From assembly GCF_009765775.1 (NCBI RefSeq), contig NZ_LMUU01000216.1, positions 12,555 through 58,660 of the forward strand: a stretch of 46,106 nt of DNA, read 5' to 3'. The notes below the pieces were generated by a model. That model had not been told where the DNA came from. It ran no database searches and worked only from the letters and a program-made list of their open reading frames with translations. This DNA comes from Beijerinckia sp. L45 (GTDB taxonomy: Bacteria; Pseudomonadota; Alphaproteobacteria; Rhizobiales; Beijerinckiaceae). Position numbers and translations under genes: made by a program. The stretch's first letter is position 1; each line of letters starts with the position of its first letter. This document shows, in pieces, positions 17,322 through 26,077 of the stretch.

Positions 17322-17885
17322 TCAGCGGCATTCCTTCTGGGCGCGATCGAGCGCCTTCTTGAACCCCTCGAGGCCGTAAGTATCGGTGACCAGCGACCCC
17401 TTGAGCGGGGGCGCCTTGACGATAAGCACGCCGCCCTTCTTGAGCGTGTCGACGAAGCGGACGTCATCGGCCGGGTTCTTCATGAAGTATGCGTTCGAGA
17501 CCGCAACGAGGTCGAAGTCGATCTTGCCGGCGCGGGCCTTCGCGGCGCTTCCCTCCTTGATCGGGAAGCCCATGATGATCGACACCTCGTTGTGGACCTT
17601 TTCGGCCGGCCGATCGGCGATGAAGACATAGGCCTGATCGCGCTTGCCGTCGGGGCTGCGCTGTTTCGGCTTGGCCAGGGCATAGCAGGTCTTGGCCTTG
17701 CCGGCGGCCAGGCTCGCGGTCCAATCGCCATAGGCTTCGAGGAGCTTGCCCCCCGCCTTGTCCTCCTTGGCTGCCGGCTTTTCCGCAGGCGCGGGCTTTT
17801 CATGTTTCTTGGCCATCGCGACCGTGGGCACGAGGCCGGCCGCGACGCAGGCGAGGATCAAGCCGACAGGGTAAAGACGTTTCAT
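17322..17885 (-). CDS. IalB-family (invasion-associated locus B-like) secreted protein
   Basis: The protein has 187 residues from the ATG at 17885; the open frame extends to 17915. A signal peptide (MKRLYPVGLILACVAAGLV..AMA) is followed by a Lys/Ala/Pro-rich linker (residues about 26-45). The IalB-like domain follows: YGDWTASLAAGKAKTCYAL, VFIADRPAEKVHNEVSIIMG, and the tail GLEGFKKALDRAQKEC, with a likely disulfide between the two cysteines. The family is common in Hyphomicrobiales periplasms, and outside Bartonella its role is unclear. It is a single gene between acs and the DUF1223 gene. Confidence 0.8.
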   Translation of the reverse strand: MKRLYPVGLILACVAAGLVPTVAMAKKHEKPAPAEKPAAKEDKAGGKLLEAYGDWTASLAAGKAKTCYALAKPKQRSPDGKRDQAYVFIADRPAEKVHNEVSIIMGFPIKEGSAAKARAGKIDFDLVAVSNAYFMKNPADDVRFVDTLKKGGVLIVKAPPLKGSLVTDTYGLEGFKKALDRAQKECR

Positions 17886-18098
17886 AACGGCGGTAAACTC
17901 CGACTCAAGCCGCAACAGGTATTCGAAAACCTTGATAAACTGTCCCGATAAAGCCGTCCTCGACCATTTCGGTCGAATATCGAGCCTCGATCGGCGCCAG
18001 CCACGGCGCGAGCCGCTGCATCAGGCAGGCTTGATCCTAGCCATTCGATCCAGGCGAATTCGGGACGGGAGGTTCGGGGCCCGCGAAAGCGGCGCCGC

Positions 18099-18839
18099 TC
18101 AGAGCCCGGCGGTCTTGGCCGCCGACAGGATTACGGCGGGCTTCGCCGGATCGCCGGCCTGAAGCAGGACGACATAGCCCTCGCCGTCGGCTTTCAGCTC
18201 CAGCATGTCGAAATGCGCGGGATGCCCGTCCCAATCGCCGATCTTATTCATCGCGCGAACGACATTGGTGTAGGTGACGCTGCGGCCGGAGTTTTCCCCG
18301 CGCCCGATCTCCACGGTGCGCGAGGCCATGACGCGCAACACGTAGACGCCGGCGCCTGTCGTCTGCCCCGCACCGACGTCGACGCGAAGATAACCGTCGC
18401 TTTCCTTGATCGTCATCGGCACGCTCATGGCGCCGCCGACACCGGGCAGCGTGCCCATGTCACGCTGGATCGCCGCCTTGTCGCTGCCGATATCAGCCTT
18501 GACGCCGTCGATGACGGCTTGCGGCGTGTAGACGCGGCCGTCCTTCGTAGATCGCGCATAGGCCTGCTGACGCGCCGTAAACAGCGGCGAGGCGAAAATG
18601 TCTTTCCAGCCGATGTAATCCCAGTAATCGACGGGAAACGACAGAGCCACGGTCTCGGGATTACGCGCCAAAACGGCAAGCAGACGGTCGGCCGGCGGAC
18701 AGGACGAACAGCCCTGGCTGGTGAACAGCTCGATCACGTGCGTCATCTCGGCCGCACGCCCCGCGGCATAGGATGGCACGAGCAGCGCCGCCGCGACCAT
18801 CGCGTGATACGCCGTTCTCAACGGGTGGCTGATCATCAT
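18099..18839 (-). CDS. DUF1223 thioredoxin-like secreted protein
   Basis: The 246-residue protein has an N-terminal signal peptide (MISHPLRTAYHAMVAAALLV). The defining segment is ELFTSQGCSSCPPADRLL at about residues 38-55, a thioredoxin-fold CxxC (CSSC) motif, followed by SFPVDYWDYIGWKD and TPQAVIDG. The rest is a beta-rich C-terminal domain. DUF1223 proteins are periplasmic and probably redox-active, but the substrate is unknown. In some relatives a DUF1223 gene lies next to acnA; here it does not. Confidence 0.88.
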   Translation of the reverse strand: MMISHPLRTAYHAMVAAALLVPSYAAGRAAEMTHVIELFTSQGCSSCPPADRLLAVLARNPETVALSFPVDYWDYIGWKDIFASPLFTARQQAYARSTKDGRVYTPQAVIDGVKADIGSDKAAIQRDMGTLPGVGGAMSVPMTIKESDGYLRVDVGAGQTTGAGVYVLRVMASRTVEIGRGENSGRSVTYTNVVRAMNKIGDWDGHPAHFDMLELKADGEGYVVLLQAGDPAKPAVILSAAKTAGL

Positions 18840-19147
18840 CCTCAGGCTCCGAGGCCTCTTCGCGTCATCTGCTCGTTCAGTAAGAGACTCGTCCTATAGG
18901 CGATTCCAGTCACATAGCGGTGAAAGCCATCACGTTCCCGCGCAAGAGACGGTTGGGTTGCAGCGCTCAATCGAAGAAGCGTTTTCGGATCAACACGGTA
19001 GAGCCGCTGAGCAGAATTTCGGCGAAATCGCGCGCATCGGCGGGTTTTCGCCTTCGTAGCTCTGAAATCCCGTCGTCTTAGCCCACAGTCGCCTTGCAAC
19101 GGTTCAGCTTGCTCGTCTAACTAGCCCGAGTTCTCGGAGCCCACGCC
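18840..19147. other. Non-coding gap before lemA
   Basis: About 308 bp between divergent genes. An 85-codon leftward frame here has no start-site support or family resemblance. Presumably it carries the promoters of the DUF1223 gene and lemA; no recognisable box was found. Confidence 0.5.
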
Positions 19148-19750
19148 ATGTTCGCCATTACGCCTCGTCTTCGATCGCTTGCCGCGGTCGCTCTCCTTGC
19201 GGTTGGCCTGTCCGGCTGCGGCTACAACACGATCCCGACGCTCGACGAAGAGGCCAAGGGCAAGTGGGCCGAGGTGCAGAACCAGTATCAGCGCCGCGCC
19301 GACCTGATCCCTAACCTCGTCTCGACCGTGCAGGGCTTCGCCAAGCAGGAGAAGGACGTGCTCACCGCCGTCATTGAAGCGCGGTCCAAGGCGACCTCGA
19401 TCAACATCGACGCCTCGCAGATCACCGACCCGGAAAAGATCAAGCAGTTCCAGGCGGCGCAGTCGCAGCTGACCGGTGCGCTCGGCAAGCTGCTCGCGGT
19501 GACCGAAAACTATCCCGACCTGAAGTCGAACCAGAACTTCCTGGCGCTGCAGTCGCAGCTCGAGGGGACGGAAAACCGCATCGCGGTCGCGCGCCGCGAT
19601 TATATCAATGCCTCGCAAGCCTATAACATCGAGCTGCGCACCTTCCCGGGCTCGCTTTGGGCGTCACTCTTCTACAAGGACGCCAAGCCGATTGCGCCGT
19701 TCACCGCGACGGCCGAAAACGCCGACAAGCCGCCGGCCGTGAAGTTCTAG
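19148..19750 (+). CDS. lemA: LemA family protein
   Basis: The 200-residue protein is membrane-anchored with mostly coiled-coil helices. It has a lipoprotein-type signal (AAVALLAVGLSGC, Cys near residue 25). The family core is YNTIPTLDEEAKGKWAEVQN, QYQRRADLIPNLVSTVQGFA, and FLALQSQLEGTENRIAVARR, ending FPGSLWASLFY. LemA proteins are typically encoded with TPM-domain proteins, as here, where the next gene starts 26 bp later. The role is thought to be membrane or envelope related, and biochemistry is unsettled. Confidence 0.93.
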   Translation: MFAITPRLRSLAAVALLAVGLSGCGYNTIPTLDEEAKGKWAEVQNQYQRRADLIPNLVSTVQGFAKQEKDVLTAVIEARSKATSINIDASQITDPEKIKQFQAAQSQLTGALGKLLAVTENYPDLKSNQNFLALQSQLEGTENRIAVARRDYINASQAYNIELRTFPGSLWASLFYKDAKPIAPFTATAENADKPPAVKF

Positions 19751-19776
19751 AGCAGCAAGCCGAAAGGTCGGGCGCG

Positions 19777-20571
19777 ATGCGGCTTCAGCTGACCATCCTG
19801 CGCAACTTGGCAGTGCGCTTGGCGCTCTGCGCCGGGCTTGTCGCTCTGGCGGCAGCGCCCGGCCGTGCGGAAATCGCGCCGGAGAAGCTGCCGCTGCTGA
19901 CGGGCCGCGTCGTCGACGACGCGCATGTTCTGAAGCCAGAGGACCAGCAAGCCCTGTCGGCAAAGCTGAAGGATCTCGAAGACCAGTCCGGCATCCAGTT
20001 CGTCGTGGCGACGGTTGCGTCGCTGCAGGGCGAGGAGATCGAACCCTACGCCAACGCGCTGTTTCGCAAGTGGAAGCTCGGCCAGAAGGACAAGAACAAC
20101 GGCGTCCTGTTCCTCATCGCGCCGACCGAGCACAAGTTGCGATTCGAGGTCGGGTACGGTCTCGAAGGCACGCTGACCGACGCGACGACCAAGCTGATCC
20201 TCCACAATGCCGTCGGCCCAAAACTCAAGGCCAATGATTTTGCTGGCGGAATCAATGCCGGCGTCAACGAGGCCATCGCGGTCCTGACAACGGACAAGGC
20301 GAGCTGGCAGAAACGCCCTGCCCTGCAGACGGCACCGGCGGACCAGCCGCTCAGCACGACGGCGGTCGTGCTGATCCTGATCGGCGGCCTGATCTTTCTG
20401 ATCGTGCTCTATCGCTTCCGCGGCTCCATAAACTGGACCTCGCTGGCAGCCGGAACGATCATAGGCAACGCGGGCGGTGGTGGCGGGTCGTCGCCAGGCG
20501 GCGGCTCCAGCGACAATTTCTCCGGCGGTGGCGGCGACTCGGGCGGGGGCGGATCTTCGGACAGCTACTGA
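19777..20571 (+). CDS. TPM-domain (YgcG-like) membrane protein
   Basis: The protein has 264 residues from the ATG at 19777 with SD AAAGG. The signal peptide ends near APGRA. The TPM domain (about 32-170) contains LTGRVVDDAHVLKPEDQQAL, ALFRKWKLGQKDKNNGVLFL and RFEVGYGLEGTLTD. A TM helix follows at about 190-210 (TAVVLILIGGLIFLIVLYRF). The C-terminus is a Gly/Ser-rich tail of 30-odd residues, typical of this family. It forms an operon with lemA. Confidence 0.9.
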   Translation: MRLQLTILRNLAVRLALCAGLVALAAAPGRAEIAPEKLPLLTGRVVDDAHVLKPEDQQALSAKLKDLEDQSGIQFVVATVASLQGEEIEPYANALFRKWKLGQKDKNNGVLFLIAPTEHKLRFEVGYGLEGTLTDATTKLILHNAVGPKLKANDFAGGINAGVNEAIAVLTTDKASWQKRPALQTAPADQPLSTTAVVLILIGGLIFLIVLYRFRGSINWTSLAAGTIIGNAGGGGGSSPGGGSSDNFSGGGGDSGGGGSSDSY

Positions 20572-20687
20572 AGGTAGAGCCATTCCTCGACGGTAACGCC
20601 TAACTTTCTGATTGACCGCGGAAAGTCTGAGAAACGGCATGAGCCATCGTAAAGATCGAGCCGAGTCGGTCGATCGAGAGCGAGCCG

Positions 20688-22040
20688 CTACCGCCGCAGC
20701 GCCGTCAGCACCGACACGCTCGCCCGCCCATCCGGCTTCAGCCCGGCCTTGCCCTGAAAATCGGCGATCGCCTCGCGCGTCTTGTCGCCGATCACCCCAT
20801 CGATCTTGCCCTGCAGGTCGTAGCCGCGCTGCACCAGGCGGGTCTGGACCTCGCGGCGATCGGCCCGCGACAGGCCGGGGTCGTCCGTCGGCCATGGGGT
20901 TTTCAAGCCGGGCTGCCCGCGCAGTCGATCCGACAGCAGCGAGATCGCCAGCGCGTAACTTTCCGCGGCATTGTAGCCGTAGATCGCATCGAAGTTGCGG
21001 GTGACGAGGAAGGCCGGCCCCTCGGGTCCGGCCGGCAGCAGCAGCCCGGCGGCGCCCTCGCCGAGCGGGCGCCCGTCGACCCGCCGGATGCCGCGCCCGG
21101 CCCAGGCCGTCATCGGCTGTTTTTTGGTGCGCCCGGACGGACCGTTGTAGCCTTCCGGCAGCTTGACCTCGAACCCCCAGGTCCCGCCGGTCTGCCAGCC
21201 GGCCTTCTTCAGATAATTGGCGGTCGAGGCCAGGGCGTCCGGCACCGAATTGATGAGGTCACGCCTACCATCGCCGTCGCCATCGACGGCGATGCGCAGG
21301 AAGGTTGAGGGCATGAACTGGGTGTGGCCGAAGGCCCCCGCCCAGGAGCCCTTGAACTGGGCCGGATCGATATCGCCAGCCTGCAGGATCTTGAGAGCCG
21401 CGACGAATTCGGTGCGGAAATAGGCCTGACGGCGGCCGTCGCAGGACAGCGTCGCCAGCGACTGGACGATCGGGCGATTGCCGAAAGCCTGGCCGAAATT
21501 CGACTCGACGCCCCAGACCGCGGCCACCGTCGCGGGGTCGACGCCGAAGCGGCTCTGCGCGGAGGCAAACGCCTGTCCCCATTTACGCATATTGGCCTGC
21601 CCATCGGCGACGCGCTCGTCGTCGACGAGGCCGGCGAGATAGTCCCAGATCGGCGTCTTGAACTCCGGCTGCGACGTCGAGAAGGTGATGACCTCGGGGT
21701 TCGGCTGCAGCCCTTGGGTCGCCTGATCGAACGTCTGCGTCGACACGCCGCCCGCCGCCGCGGTGACGCGGAGCCCGGCGAGGCAGGTCTGGAAATCGGC
21801 GCGCGCCGAATGAGCAGCGAAGAAGGCAATCAGGACGGCCCCGAGACCAAGCCATTTGCTCCCCCTCCCCCTTGCGGGAAGGGGAAGGGGTGGGGGTCGA
21901 CGTGTTCCTTGGGCCACGAGGCGTCCCAAAAACGAAACCCTTGGACCAGTGAAACAGACGGATAAACCGCCACCCCTAACCCCTCCCCGCGAGGGGGAAG
22001 GGGGAGCGCCCGCGGCCGTCATGCTCAAACCCTTGCTCAT
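20688..22040 (-). CDS. Lytic murein transglycosylase (MltB/SLT_2 type) with PG-binding domain
   Basis: The enzyme cleaves peptidoglycan glycan strands in the periplasm. The frame gives 450 residues from the ATG at 22040. The catalytic Glu is 179 in AVWGVESNFGQ. SLT_2 motifs FGHTQFMPSTF and DGDGDGRRDL follow, and a PG_binding_1 domain occupies about 380-447 (TRLVQRGYDLQGKIDGVIG). The signal-peptide core is at residues 62-81 (KWLGLGAVLIAFFAAHSARA). Residues 12-61 are encoded by an inserted 150-bp palindromic element. Removing it joins MSKGLSMTAAG directly to KWLGLG, a normal signal peptide. Start is 12 bp after the ftsX stop, so it is probably co-transcribed with ftsEX. Confidence 0.9.
   Translation of the reverse strand: MSKGLSMTAAGAPPSPSRGGVRGGGLSVCFTGPRVSFLGRLVAQGTRRPPPLPLPARGRGSKWLGLGAVLIAFFAAHSARADFQTCLAGLRVTAAAGGVSTQTFDQATQGLQPNPEVITFSTSQPEFKTPIWDYLAGLVDDERVADGQANMRKWGQAFASAQSRFGVDPATVAAVWGVESNFGQAFGNRPIVQSLATLSCDGRRQAYFRTEFVAALKILQAGDIDPAQFKGSWAGAFGHTQFMPSTFLRIAVDGDGDGRRDLINSVPDALASTANYLKKAGWQTGGTWGFEVKLPEGYNGPSGRTKKQPMTAWAGRGIRRVDGRPLGEGAAGLLLPAGPEGPAFLVTRNFDAIYGYNAAESYALAISLLSDRLRGQPGLKTPWPTDDPGLSRADRREVQTRLVQRGYDLQGKIDGVIGDKTREAIADFQGKAGLKPDGRASVSVLTALRR
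21858..22007. repeat. GC-rich palindromic element inserted in frame in the transglycosylase gene
   Basis: The element is exactly 150 bp with terminal inverted arms GCTCCCCCTCCCCCTTGCGG and, at the other end, CCCCGCGAGGGGGAAGGGGG then AGC. The middle 60-odd bp is non-repetitive. It occupies codons 12-61 of the host gene precisely and leaves the frame open. It is related to the copy in ccmA (38156-38285). Confidence 0.8.
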
Positions 22041-22052
22041 CTCCGCATACCC

Positions 22053-23030
22053 TCAATTCAGTCGCCGCAGATGGCGGAACACGATGATGCGCGACACGAA
22101 GCCGGTGATGACCGCGATGGCTGCCGCAATGACGAGGATCGCCGCGTAGCCCTTGAGATGCAGGCTGAAGGTGCCAAACAACGCCTCGATCTGTTCGCCG
22201 CCGGGCGTTGCCCGCCACCAACCAATGACGTGGCCCGTGACAAAGAAGAACAGGATGGCGAGGCCACCCCCGATCGCCCCGCCGCGCAGGCCAAGGCGGA
22301 AGAAATGGCGCTGGAACTGGCCGGAAATAAAGCTGTCGGCGGCCCCGACGAAATGCAGGATCTCGATGATCTCGCGGTTGCCCGCCATCGCGCCAAGCGT
22401 GGCGAAAGCGACGGCCAACATCATCGCCGTCAAAACCAGCACGAACACCACCAGCCCGATCGCCACCGTCGCGTGGGCCATGCTGGCGAGCCGCGCCATC
22501 CACATGCGGTGATCGTCGAGGCTGACGCCCGGCACCTGCGCCTCGAGCGTTTTGCGCAGGGCACCGAGATCGAGCGATGACGCCGGATCGAGTTTTACCA
22601 CGATCAGCCGCGGCACCGGCAGGTCGCCCAGATCGAGGCCGCTGCCGAGCCATGGCTGCAGCAGCTTTTCCGACTCGGTCTTGGAATAGGGCTCGACGGC
22701 GAGAATGCCGCTCGCCTTGCGCGCGATCACGGCGGCGGCGTTGGTCTCGGCTTCGAGATCGTGGCCCGGCGTCGGGCGAACCTGGATCGTCATCTCGTGG
22801 GAGACGTCGTCCTGCCAGTCGTGCGAGGCATCGGCGATGAGGATCGCCACGCCCGCGGTCAGCGCAGCAAGGAAGGTCATGATGGCCACCACCGTGACCA
22901 GCGCCCGCCCGGCGATCGAGGCGGCCGGCACCAGCGGCATGTCGCGCCGCAAGGCGCGACCGGCCGGCTCGCTCTTGGCGCTCGATGCGCCGCCCTTGGC
23001 GCCGCGTGCATCGCCCGTCACGACGACCAT
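22053..23030 (-). CDS. ftsX: Cell division ABC-transporter-like permease FtsX
   Basis: The 325-residue inner-membrane protein works with FtsE to control septal murein hydrolases. Topology reads as a cytosolic N-terminus, TM1 at about 42-66 (ALVTVVAIMTFLAALTAGVAIL), a periplasmic domain of about 110 residues, then three TM segments in the C-terminal half (AIGLVVFVLVLTAMMLAVAF, GLAILFFFVTGHVIGWW, ILVIAAAIAVITGFVSRII). The start lies 9 bp after the ftsE stop with SD AAGGGG. The following gene is a murein hydrolase, consistent with the FtsEX theme, though a direct link is inference. Confidence 0.92.
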   Translation of the reverse strand: MVVVTGDARGAKGGASSAKSEPAGRALRRDMPLVPAASIAGRALVTVVAIMTFLAALTAGVAILIADASHDWQDDVSHEMTIQVRPTPGHDLEAETNAAAVIARKASGILAVEPYSKTESEKLLQPWLGSGLDLGDLPVPRLIVVKLDPASSLDLGALRKTLEAQVPGVSLDDHRMWMARLASMAHATVAIGLVVFVLVLTAMMLAVAFATLGAMAGNREIIEILHFVGAADSFISGQFQRHFFRLGLRGGAIGGGLAILFFFVTGHVIGWWRATPGGEQIEALFGTFSLHLKGYAAILVIAAAIAVITGFVSRIIVFRHLRRLN

Positions 23031-23039
23031 AAAACCCCT

Positions 23040-23702
23040 TCAGTCATAGATGTGCAGCCGGCTGTCGCCGAGCACGAGACGCCGCGCGCCGTCGAACTGG
23101 TCCATCAGCGCGAGGTCGTGCGTGGCGATGACCACGGATGTACCCGATTTATGCAGCTCCATGAAGAGCCGCAGCAGACGCCGCGCCAGCGTTGGATCGA
23201 CGTTGCCGGTCGGCTCGTCGGCGAGCAGCAGCTCCGGGCGCACGATCAAGGCGCGAGCGATCGCCGCCCTCTGCTTCTCGCCGCCGGAGAGCACGGCGGG
23301 TAGCACATGCATGCGCTCGCCGAGGCCGACCCAGCCGAGCAGCTCGACCACCTCGGCGCGATAGGTCGCCTCCTCGCGGCCCTGCACCCGCAGCGGCAGC
23401 CCGACGTTTTCATAGGTGGTGAGGTGATCGAGCAGGCGGAAATCCTGAAACACCACGCCGATGCGGCGGCGCAGGCTGGTGATCGCGTCCTTGTCGAGGG
23501 TCGCGGCATCGCGACCGAACAGGCTGATCATGCCGCGCGTCGGCTTTAACGAGAACAGGATCAGCTTCAGCAGCGTCGTCTTGCCGGCGCCCGACGGACC
23601 GGTCAAAAACTGGAACGACTGCGGGGCGATGCGAAAATTGAGGTCCTTGAGGATTTCGTTGCCCATGCCGTAGCGCAGGCCGACATTCTCGAACGTGATC
23701 AC
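23040..23702 (-). CDS. ftsE: Cell division ATP-binding protein FtsE
   Basis: The 220-residue ABC ATPase starts at a GTG at 23702 with GGGTGG upstream. Walker A is GPSGAGKT at 35-42, the signature is LSGGEKQRAAIARAL, and Walker B is ELLLADEPTGNVDP followed by the H-loop VVIATHDLAL. It energises FtsX at the septum. It is the first gene of ftsE-ftsX-transglycosylase, transcribed leftward. Confidence 0.95.
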   Translation of the reverse strand: MITFENVGLRYGMGNEILKDLNFRIAPQSFQFLTGPSGAGKTTLLKLILFSLKPTRGMISLFGRDAATLDKDAITSLRRRIGVVFQDFRLLDHLTTYENVGLPLRVQGREEATYRAEVVELLGWVGLGERMHVLPAVLSGGEKQRAAIARALIVRPELLLADEPTGNVDPTLARRLLRLFMELHKSGTSVVIATHDLALMDQFDGARRLVLGDSRLHIYD

Positions 23703-23867
23703 GCTACCACCCGCTGCCGATCATCCGGCGACTCAGACCTTAGAGCGCTTTCCCCGCGATGGGAATCGCACGGGCTTCCGGCAGGCATGCTTAACGCCCC
23801 TTTAAACATAAATGCGCAGGGTGGGATCGACCACCGCGATCCTGCGCCGCCAGACCGACCGAGTTTC

Positions 23868-24554
23868 ATGCAGATCGACTGCCCGACCTGTGCCCGATCC
23901 TATCACGTGGCCCTGCACGCGCTCGGCACCAGCGGACGCACGGTCGTATGCCCGGCTTGCGCCACGCGCTGGCATGTCGCGGCGCCGGATGACGATCGTC
24001 ATCCCATCGCGGCGTCGTCGCGCGGCGTCATTCGGGCGCAGACTGACGATCGGCTCTCGCGCCTTGCGATCGCGAGACCGACCGCAAACCGTCGCAAGTC
24101 GGGCGCCCTGCGGCCCGTCGCCGTGAGCCTGGCTCTGGCTTGTCTGTCGATGCTGGTCATCGGCAAGCGAACCGCCATCGTGATGGCCGCGCCGCGCACC
24201 GCGGCCCTCTATGCGGCGGTCGGCCTGCCGGTCAACATTCGCGGTCTCGAAATCGGCGGCCTCAAGACCACGCGGCTGGACGATCCGACGCAACGCGTGG
24301 AGATTTCCGGTGACATCCGCAATCTTGTCGACGCGCGCACGCCGGTGCCACGCCTCACCTTCGATATTCGCGACATTCACGGCGCGACCCTCGCCACCTG
24401 GACGGACAACGCGCCGAAGCGGATGCTCGCCGACAACGAGAGCGTGGCCTTCACCACCCAGTCGCCGGTCCTGCCAGACGGCACCAAGGACGTCGTCGCC
24501 CGGTTCGACGCCAATGCGGACCACGACACGCTGTTGATCCACAAGGCCCGCTGA
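23868..24554 (+). CDS. MJ0042-type zinc-ribbon membrane protein
   Basis: The protein has 228 residues from the ATG at 23868 (an upstream ATG at 23787 in frame is less likely). It opens with a zinc ribbon CPTC...CPAC (MQIDCPTCARSYHV and TVVCPACATRWHV), a hallmark of MJ0042/DUF3426 proteins. A single TM helix follows at about 108-125 (AVSLALACLSMLVIG). A C-terminal beta-rich domain has VNIRGLEIGGLKTTRL and ISGDIRNLVDARTPVPRL. The family often sits near ftsEX in alphaproteobacteria. The role is unknown, probably envelope sensing or assembly. Confidence 0.85.
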   Translation: MQIDCPTCARSYHVALHALGTSGRTVVCPACATRWHVAAPDDDRHPIAASSRGVIRAQTDDRLSRLAIARPTANRRKSGALRPVAVSLALACLSMLVIGKRTAIVMAAPRTAALYAAVGLPVNIRGLEIGGLKTTRLDDPTQRVEISGDIRNLVDARTPVPRLTFDIRDIHGATLATWTDNAPKRMLADNESVAFTTQSPVLPDGTKDVVARFDANADHDTLLIHKAR

Positions 24555-24635
24555 GATCCCGGACGCCGGTTGAACTCGGTCTTCCCATATCGCACAAGGG
24601 GCGCTTGATCCGCCGCCGGGCGGGGAAGGACCATC

Positions 24636-25859
24636 ATGGCGAGCGACAAGACCGAGAGCAGCGAGAAGCCCACGTTTTTCGGCCGTCTGTTCGGCCGCAA
24701 GGACCGGCCGGGCGACACGCCGGAGGTCGCTGCCGAGGCCCCGTCTGTCGCGCCTCTGGAGCCGCCGAGCGCTCAGCCTGAGGCCGAGCCGGACCTGCCG
24801 ACGGAAGCGTCGGTCAGCGATGCCGTGCTCGACGCGCTGGCGGCAGGCTCCGGCGGCGAATTTAACCTCGAGCCTCCGGACATCGCACCCGCCGGGCCAC
24901 TGGCGCCCGCAGAAGCCGCGAACGAAAAACGCTCGTGGTGGACACGCCTCAAGGAGGGCCTGACCCGCTCGTCCTCGGCGCTCGGCACCGGCATCACCGA
25001 CATCTTCACCAAGCGCAAGCTCGACGACGCGATGCTCGACGAACTCGAAGAGGTGCTGATCCGCTCCGATCTCGGCGTCGCCACGGCGACCCGCATCTCG
25101 CAGGCCGTCGGCAAGGGGCGTTACGATCGCCAGGTCTCGCCCGATGACGTCAAGACGATTTTGGCCACCGAGGTCGAGCGGGTACTGAGCCCGCTCGCCG
25201 TGCCGATCGCCATCGAGGCGGGCAAAAAACCCTTCGTGATCCTCGTGGTCGGGGTCAACGGCTCCGGCAAGACCACCACCATCGGCAAGTTGGCGGCCAA
25301 GTTCACCGGCGAGGGCAAGCGGGTGACGCTCGCCGCCGGCGACACGTTCCGCGCTGCCGCCATCGCCCAGTTGCGCATCTGGGGCGAGCGCTTCGGCTGC
25401 ACCGTCATCGCCCGAGACCAGGGGTCGGACGCGGCAAGCCTCGCCTATGAGGCGATCGTCGAGGCGCGCACCGGCGACGCCGACATCCTGCTGATGGACA
25501 CCGCCGGCCGTCTGCAGAACCGCACCGAACTGATGGCGGAGCTGGAAAAAATCATCCGCGTGATGAAGAAGGTCGATGCCAGTGCACCGCATGCCGTGCT
25601 GCTCGTGCTCGATGCCACCGTCGGCCAGAACGCGATGAACCAGGTCGAGATTTTTGGAAAGGTGGCCGGCGTCACAGGCCTGGTGATGACCAAGCTCGAC
25701 GGCACGGCGCGCGGCGGCATTCTGGTCGCCATCGCGGACAAATTCAAACTGCCGATCCACTTCATCGGCGTCGGCGAGACCGCCGAGGATCTCGAGCCGT
25801 TTTCCGCGCGGGATTTTGCCGAGGCGATCGCCGGGGTCGAGCGGGCGGATGCCGCGTAG
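24636..25859 (+). CDS. ftsY: Signal recognition particle receptor FtsY
   Basis: FtsY docks SRP-ribosome complexes at the inner membrane. The 407-residue protein has an acidic, Pro/Ala-rich A domain (about 1-100), an N domain, and a GTPase G domain with [18 protein letters not shown] (G1), [16 protein letters not shown] and [10 protein letters not shown], ending [19 protein letters not shown]. All GTPase motifs are intact. In related genomes yciB/ispZ often follows ftsY directly. Here three unrelated genes lie between them. Confidence 0.97.
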   Translation: MASDKTESSEKPTFFGRLFGRKDRPGDTPEVAAEAPSVAPLEPPSAQPEAEPDLPTEASVSDAVLDALAAGSGGEFNLEPPDIAPAGPLAPAEAANEKRSWWTRLKEGLTRSSSALGTGITDIFTKRKLDDAMLDELEEVLIRSDLGVATATRISQAVGKGRYDRQVSPDDVKTILATEVERVLSPLAVPIAIEAGKKPFVILVVGVNGSGKTTTIGKLAAKFTGEGKRVTLAAGDTFRAAAIAQLRIWGERFGCTVIARDQGSDAASLAYEAIVEARTGDADILLMDTAGRLQNRTELMAELEKIIRVMKKVDASAPHAVLLVLDATVGQNAMNQVEIFGKVAGVTGLVMTKLDGTARGGILVAIADKFKLPIHFIGVGETAEDLEPFSARDFAEAIAGVERADAA

Positions 25860-25930
25860 CACTTGAGCATCGGCCCTTTAAGTGGACTTACGGAAGCGAT
25901 GATAAGCCGCCGCTTTCGTTTCAAGGACTT

Positions 25931-25980
25931 AGAGCATCGGGTCGCACACAAAAGTCTGCAACTTTTGCGTCCGATGCTCT
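25931..25980. repeat. AGAGCATC palindromic repeat downstream of ftsY
   Basis: The 50-bp hairpin has arms AGAGCATCGG and CCGATGCTCT, with AAAAGT-CTGCA-ACTTTT as the inner stem. The pattern (AGAGCATN..AAAAGTCTGCAACTTTT..ATGCTCT) is a known dispersed intergenic repeat type in Hyphomicrobiales. It could terminate ftsY transcription. Confidence 0.8.
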
Positions 25981-26077
25981 GAGCCGAGCGCCGCCCCCGC
26001 GGTGCCCGGAAAATTTAACATTCTTATGCCCAAGCTTCTCCGCTAAAGACGGTCATGTACGCGGGGACCGTGGAGAG

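Noticed and set aside
18842-19099. Leftward 85-codon frame upstream of lemA
   Set aside because: No SD, Arg-rich shadow-like composition and no recognisable family; treated as noncoding.
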